Positions 6,359-8,674 of a stretch of 8,674 nt of DNA are shown one piece after another. Each line of letters begins with the position of its first letter. The first letter of the stretch is position 1. This stretch comes from Thiohalocapsa sp. (GTDB lineage: Bacteria; Pseudomonadota; Gammaproteobacteria; Chromatiales; Chromatiaceae): the NCBI RefSeq assembly GCF_019695415.1, contig NZ_JAIFKJ010000289.1, forward strand, positions 1 through 8,674, given 5' to 3'. Below the pieces are notes generated by a model. It saw nothing but the letters and a program-made list of their open reading frames with translations. It made no database searches and was not told where the DNA came from. The translations under genes and the position numbers were made by a program.

Positions 6359-7105
6359 TCAGACGAGCATCCCGTAGCCCATGACAAAGATCATAGGCGT
6401 GAGCGAGGCGAAGGCGATAAGACCGAAACCGTCCACCAGTGGGTTGCGCCCCTCGATGCTGGTTGCCAGCCCGACGCCCAGTGCGGTCACCAAGGGCACA
6501 GTGATGGTGGACGTGGTGACTCCGCCGGAATCGTACGCGATGCCCACGATTTCGGGCGGGGCAATGGTAGTCATAAGCACGACGCCGGCATAGCCGCCGA
6601 TGATTAGGGTCTGAATGGGCCAGCCGCGCAGGATACGCAGCACGCCCAGCACCAGCGCGAAGCCGACGGCCAACGCCACCGTGAGTCGCAGGCCGCTGGC
6701 GTAGGCCGAGCGGGCTTGGGCATCTGCGGCGATGACGCCACCGCTGGCGGCCACGCTTGCGGCCTCGTCAGCGACGGCAATGAGGGCCGGCTCCGCCACG
6801 GTGGTGCCGAAGCCGAGCCCGAAGGCGAAGACGAGCAGCCAGAATAGACTGCCCTTGCGGGCCAGGCCCCAGGCCATGGCCTCGCCGAGGGGGAAGAGCC
6901 CTAGCTTGAGTCCCTGCACGAAGAGCGTCAGACCGAGCACCAGCATGCCGATGCCCAGCACGAGCTCGCCCAGGTTTGCGATGGGCTCGCGCAGCACCAG
7001 CAACTGGAATGCCGAGATGACCAAGATGATGGGTACAAGGTCGCGCAGACTCTCGGCCAGGGCGCCTGCGGTCTGGCTGATGATGGTCAATGCTCGGCGA
7101 CGCAT
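6359..7105 (-). CDS. DUF1538 integral membrane protein (first of tandem pair)
   Basis: A 248-residue membrane protein, first gene of the minus-strand run. It carries the same DUF1538 signatures as its downstream paralogue: LGELVLGIGMLVLGLTLFVQG, LFPLGEAM (70-77), GFGTTVAEPALIAVA (98-112), YDSGGVTTSTITVPLV (191-206) and GRNPLVDGFGLIAFASLTPM (219-238). Hydrophobic segments fall near residues 20-38, 47-64, 88-112, 138-158, 164-181, 197-214 and 225-247. It differs from its partner in a longer Ala/Ser-rich loop (about 113-135) and in lacking the basic C-terminal tail. The gene starts at ATG 7103-7105. The N-terminus is basic (MRRR), which suggests a cytoplasmic N-terminus. No strong ribosome binding site is seen. 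In some genomes DUF1538 occurs as two copies in one polypeptide, so the two genes here may encode the halves of one heteromeric transporter or channel (inference). Confidence 0.88.
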   Translation of the reverse strand: MRRRALTIISQTAGALAESLRDLVPIILVISAFQLLVLREPIANLGELVLGIGMLVLGLTLFVQGLKLGLFPLGEAMAWGLARKGSLFWLLVFAFGLGFGTTVAEPALIAVADEAASVAASGGVIAADAQARSAYASGLRLTVALAVGFALVLGVLRILRGWPIQTLIIGGYAGVVLMTTIAPPEIVGIAYDSGGVTTSTITVPLVTALGVGLATSIEGRNPLVDGFGLIAFASLTPMIFVMGYGMLV

Positions 7106-7480
7106 GGGTGTTGGGCAAGGGCTGCTCGGACCGCCCTGCAGCCAGCGTGAAGCGACCGCAGCGCAAGCGCAAACTGGATGCTGGACTGACCTCAGTCCGC
7201 GAAGAGTACTAGACTACAAATGATCAAGAGGGAAATGCATTCAGCGCCTGCTGGACAGGGTGATGACCCGGTGGAACGCGCCGCAACCAGGGATTGGCCC
7301 CATCCGCACACAGGCTCGTGAGCACAAAGCCCTGGAGGGCGATGCCCGGAATACCTCCGGTCAATAGCCCCGGCCGGCGTTGACGTCAGGCAGCGCGGCC
7401 CCTGCTGCAACGGGTGCGGTGCCGGCGCCGCGACGATGTTGCAGCACCTTCCGCAAACCAAAGTCTATACAGGTCCTAAC
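7106..7480. other. Divergent intergenic region between the DUF1538 run and nadC
   Basis: This 375-base stretch has no gene that I can support. It must hold promoters for the minus-strand run and for nadC, but no -35/-10 pair on either strand is convincing. The most promoter-like part is the less GC-rich patch at about 7201-7240, which contains TTGATC on the minus strand. Notable structure is a perfect 7+7 dyad at 7183-7198. An eight-base palindrome TGACGTCA at 7381-7388, preceded by T, offers a TTGACG -35-like hexamer on the plus strand without a matching -10. Small frames here (minus 7192-7461 and plus 7235-7321) have no recognisable protein features. Confidence 0.5.
7183..7198. repeat. Perfect inverted repeat, possible operator
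   Basis: GGACTGA-CC-TCAGTCC: seven-base arms that are exact reverse complements, separated by two bases. It lies 78 bases upstream of the first DUF1538 start, within the divergent gap. The short spacer suits a dimeric regulator site better than an RNA terminator, and there is no adjoining T-run. Assigning it to either flanking gene is inference. Confidence 0.45.
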
Positions 7481-8365
7481 ATGTCAGCCGCAGCACCGTC
7501 GACGGCGCTCGCCGCCTGTCTGCCGCCCGTCGATCATATTCGGGCACATGTGCGTCGCTCGCTCGACGAGGACATCGGCACGGGCGACCTGACCGCTGCA
7601 CTGCTGCCGGCGCAGCAGCGGGCGCGAGCGGAAGTCGTCACACGCGAGCATGCCGTGCTCTGCGGGCAGGCATGGTTCGAGTGCGCGTTTACAGTCACCG
7701 ACGCCAGTGTCAGCGTGGATTGGCTCGTCGCCGACGGCGAGCAGGTACCAGCGGGTGCGCCCTTGTGTCGCATCGAGGGGCCGCTGCGGGCGCTGCTCAC
7801 GGCGGAGCGCACGGCGCTGAACTACCTCCAGACACTCTCCGGCACTGCTACGCGGGTTCGCCGCTATGCCGATGCCGTTGCCGGCCTGCCGGTGCGCATC
7901 CTGGACACGCGCAAGACCTTGCCTGGTCTCCGACGCGAGCAGAAGTATGCGGTCTGCTGCGGCGGTTGCCATAACCACCGCATGGGCCTGTACGATGCCG
8001 TGCTGATCAAGGAAAACCATATCGCGGCTGCGGGGTCCATCGCGGCTGCCGTGGCGGCTGCACGCAGGCAAGTGCCTGCGGCTGTGCCGGTGGAAATCGA
8101 GGTCGAGTCTACGGCACAGCTGGAAGCGGCGCTGGATGCAGGCGTCGCCCGTGTGCTGCTGGATAATTTCGGCCTCGCCGATTTGCGGCGCGCCGTTGCC
8201 CTCAACGATGGGCGGGCGCGGCTCGAAGCGTCGGGCGGCGTGGCCCTCGATCGGCTGAGACTGATCGCCGAAACAGGCGTCGATGACATCTCCGTTGGCG
8301 ATCTCACCAAAAGCGTGCAGGCGGTCGACCTGTCCATGCGCCTGATCACCGATAGTCAAAGCTAA
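7481..8365 (+). CDS. nadC: Nicotinate-nucleotide diphosphorylase (carboxylating), quinolinate phosphoribosyltransferase
   Basis: NadC converts quinolinate and phosphoribosyl pyrophosphate to nicotinate mononucleotide, CO2 and diphosphate, the step where de novo synthesis enters the NAD pathway. The 294-residue protein has the usual length. Motifs appear in order: DEDIGTGDLT (29-38), GPLRALLTAERTALNYLQTL (100-119), DTRKTLPGLR (142-151), GGCHNHRMGLYDAVLIKENH (161-180), EIEVES (205-210), LLDNF (226-230), EASGG (249-253) and ISVGDLTKS (270-278). The basic residues that bind the two acidic substrates (R144, K145, H164/H166, R167, K177) are conserved. I start it at ATG 7481 because AGGT lies six bases upstream (7471-7474) and conserved sequence begins about residue 15. 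The in-frame ATG at 7436 would add 15 unconserved residues. It is divergent from the DUF1538 run and 121 bases upstream of the sulfur-globule-type gene in the same direction. No clear terminator follows it. Confidence 0.97.
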   Translation: MSAAAPSTALAACLPPVDHIRAHVRRSLDEDIGTGDLTAALLPAQQRARAEVVTREHAVLCGQAWFECAFTVTDASVSVDWLVADGEQVPAGAPLCRIEGPLRALLTAERTALNYLQTLSGTATRVRRYADAVAGLPVRILDTRKTLPGLRREQKYAVCCGGCHNHRMGLYDAVLIKENHIAAAGSIAAAVAAARRQVPAAVPVEIEVESTAQLEAALDAGVARVLLDNFGLADLRRAVALNDGRARLEASGGVALDRLRLIAETGVDDISVGDLTKSVQAVDLSMRLITDSQS

Positions 8366-8383
8366 TCGGGGCTTTCCCATCCA

Positions 8384-8425
8384 TCAAAAATAAAGATTTT
8401 GTAATTAAGAAAATTCTAATATTAT
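8384..8425 (+). promoter_or_regulatory. AT-rich promoter region of the sulfur globule protein gene
   Basis: Only 5 of these 42 bases are G or C, in sharp contrast to the rest of the window. A candidate sigma70-type promoter has TTGTAA (8399-8404) as -35 and TATTAT (8420-8425) as -10, with a 15-base spacer that is shorter than ideal. The A/T runs just upstream of the -35 (8386-8398) resemble an UP element. Transcription would start near 8432. The strong promoter-like composition fits an abundant structural protein, but the exact hexamers are a guess. Confidence 0.5.
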
Positions 8426-8431
8426 GGACCC

Positions 8432-8455
8432 CGCTGACGCGCAACACGCGCAGCG
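8432..8455 (+). promoter_or_regulatory. Leader hairpin upstream of the sulfur globule protein gene
   Basis: Bases 8432-8441 and 8447-8455 can pair as a nine-base-pair GC-rich stem with one bulged A (8437) and a five-base loop CAACA (8442-8446). No T-run follows, so it is not a rho-independent terminator of nadC. Its position at the predicted 5' end of the mRNA would suit a stabilising or regulatory leader structure. Confidence 0.45.
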
Positions 8456-8474
8456 CTTGCTAACCCAGAATATC

Positions 8475-8480
8475 AGGAGA
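8475..8480 (+). promoter_or_regulatory. Strong ribosome binding site
   Basis: AGGAGA, six bases before ATG 8487. It is a near-ideal Shine-Dalgarno match and spacing, which supports the start of the secreted protein and suggests high expression. Confidence 0.85.
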
Positions 8481-8486
8481 ATACAG

Positions 8487-8674
8487 ATGAAAAAGCTTGC
8501 TACCGCCGCCGCCGTCGCCGCCCTGCTTGGTGTTTCCGCCTCCGCTAGTGCCTGGTGGGGTCCGGGTTGGGGTGGTCCTGGCTATGGCTCTGGCTGGGGT
8601 GACGGCCTCGGTGACATGTTCAGCGACATGTTCGGCGACGGCTACGGCGACTTCAACATGAGCATGTCCGGCGG
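8487..8674 (+). CDS. Sulfur globule protein-like secreted protein (3' end outside window)
   Basis: The first 62 codons of a gene that runs off the window. Residues 1-22 (MKKLATAAAVAALLGVSASASA) form a clear Sec signal peptide: two lysines, a hydrophobic Ala/Leu/Val core, and an ASA|WW cleavage site. The mature part is rich in Gly, Trp, Tyr, Asp and Met, with WWGPGWGGPGYGSGWGDG followed by the short repeats GDMFSDMFGDG and NMSMSG, and no Cys so far. This pattern matches the small structural proteins (Sgp, CV1/CV2/CV3 in Allochromatium vinosum) that coat sulfur globules stored during sulfide or thiosulfate oxidation. Their export fits the extracytoplasmic location of globules in Chromatiaceae. 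The AT-rich promoter region, leader hairpin and strong ribosome binding site upstream fit an abundant product. The assignment rests on composition and signal peptide because only the N-terminus is visible; another Gly-rich exported protein is the alternative. Confidence 0.78.
   Translation, partial: MKKLATAAAVAALLGVSASASAWWGPGWGGPGYGSGWGDGLGDMFSDMFGDGYGDFNMSMSG

Noticed and set aside
7235..7321. 28-codon frame (MHSAPAGQGDD...) preceded by AAGAGGG
   Set aside because: The purine tract is only two bases from the ATG, which is too close, and the peptide has no features.
7381..7388. TGACGTCA palindrome as an operator
   Set aside because: Eight-base palindromes arise often by chance in GC-rich DNA and no longer symmetry surrounds it.
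7192..7461. 89-codon open frame on the - strand in the divergent gap
   Set aside because: No ribosome binding site, no recognisable motif, Cys/Arg/Pro-rich composition typical of a chance frame. Its presence would not change the reading of the gap as regulatory.
7466..7471. TATACA as a -10 box for nadC
   Set aside because: No -35 at a proper distance, and transcription would start only a few bases before the ATG, beyond its ribosome binding site.
7484..8380. 298-codon open frame antisense to nadC
   Set aside because: It lies wholly opposite a well-conserved gene, has no recognisable domain, and is typical of long antisense frames in GC-rich DNA.
8366..8383. GGGG-CTT-TCCC as a nadC terminator
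   Set aside because: Only about three base pairs can form and no T-run follows directly.
8432..8455. Leader stem interpreted as a rho-independent terminator
   Set aside because: The sequence after the stem is CTTGCTAACC, without a T-run; on the other strand no T-run follows directly either.

Overview
The window is GC-rich throughout except for one AT-rich patch near the right edge. It looks like chromosomal DNA of a gammaproteobacterium, probably a sulfur-oxidising member of the Chromatiales/Ectothiorhodospiraceae type. Two observations support this. The secA-argJ-mutT order is a familiar gammaproteobacterial arrangement. The last gene, cut by the window edge, resembles the secreted Gly/Trp/Tyr-rich sulfur globule proteins of purple and colourless sulfur bacteria. 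I see no mobile element, CRISPR array, rRNA or tRNA.

Left block (1-4134, + strand): the 3' part of secA (preprotein translocase ATPase), then argJ five bases later (arginine biosynthesis), then a Nudix hydrolase fused to a ThiE-like domain that overlaps the argJ end by 32 bases, then after a 79-base gap an LpxH-like metallophosphoesterase. The first three genes look like one transcription unit.

Middle block (7105 down to 4183, - strand): a tight five-gene run. Two tandem paralogous DUF1538 membrane proteins come first, then a small PII-like protein, a stand-alone two-CBS-domain protein, and ampD (peptidoglycan recycling amidase). Junctions are 13, 2, 2 and 7 bases. Two integral membrane proteins encoded with a PII-like and a CBS-type nucleotide sensor look like an uncharacterised, ligand-gated membrane transport system. 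This is the most interesting part of the window.

Right block (+ strand): a 375-base gene-free divergent region containing a clean 16-base dyad, then nadC (quinolinate phosphoribosyltransferase, NAD synthesis). After it comes a 42-base tract that is 88% A/T with promoter-like elements, a leader hairpin, a strong ribosome binding site, and the first 62 codons of the sulfur-globule-type secreted protein.
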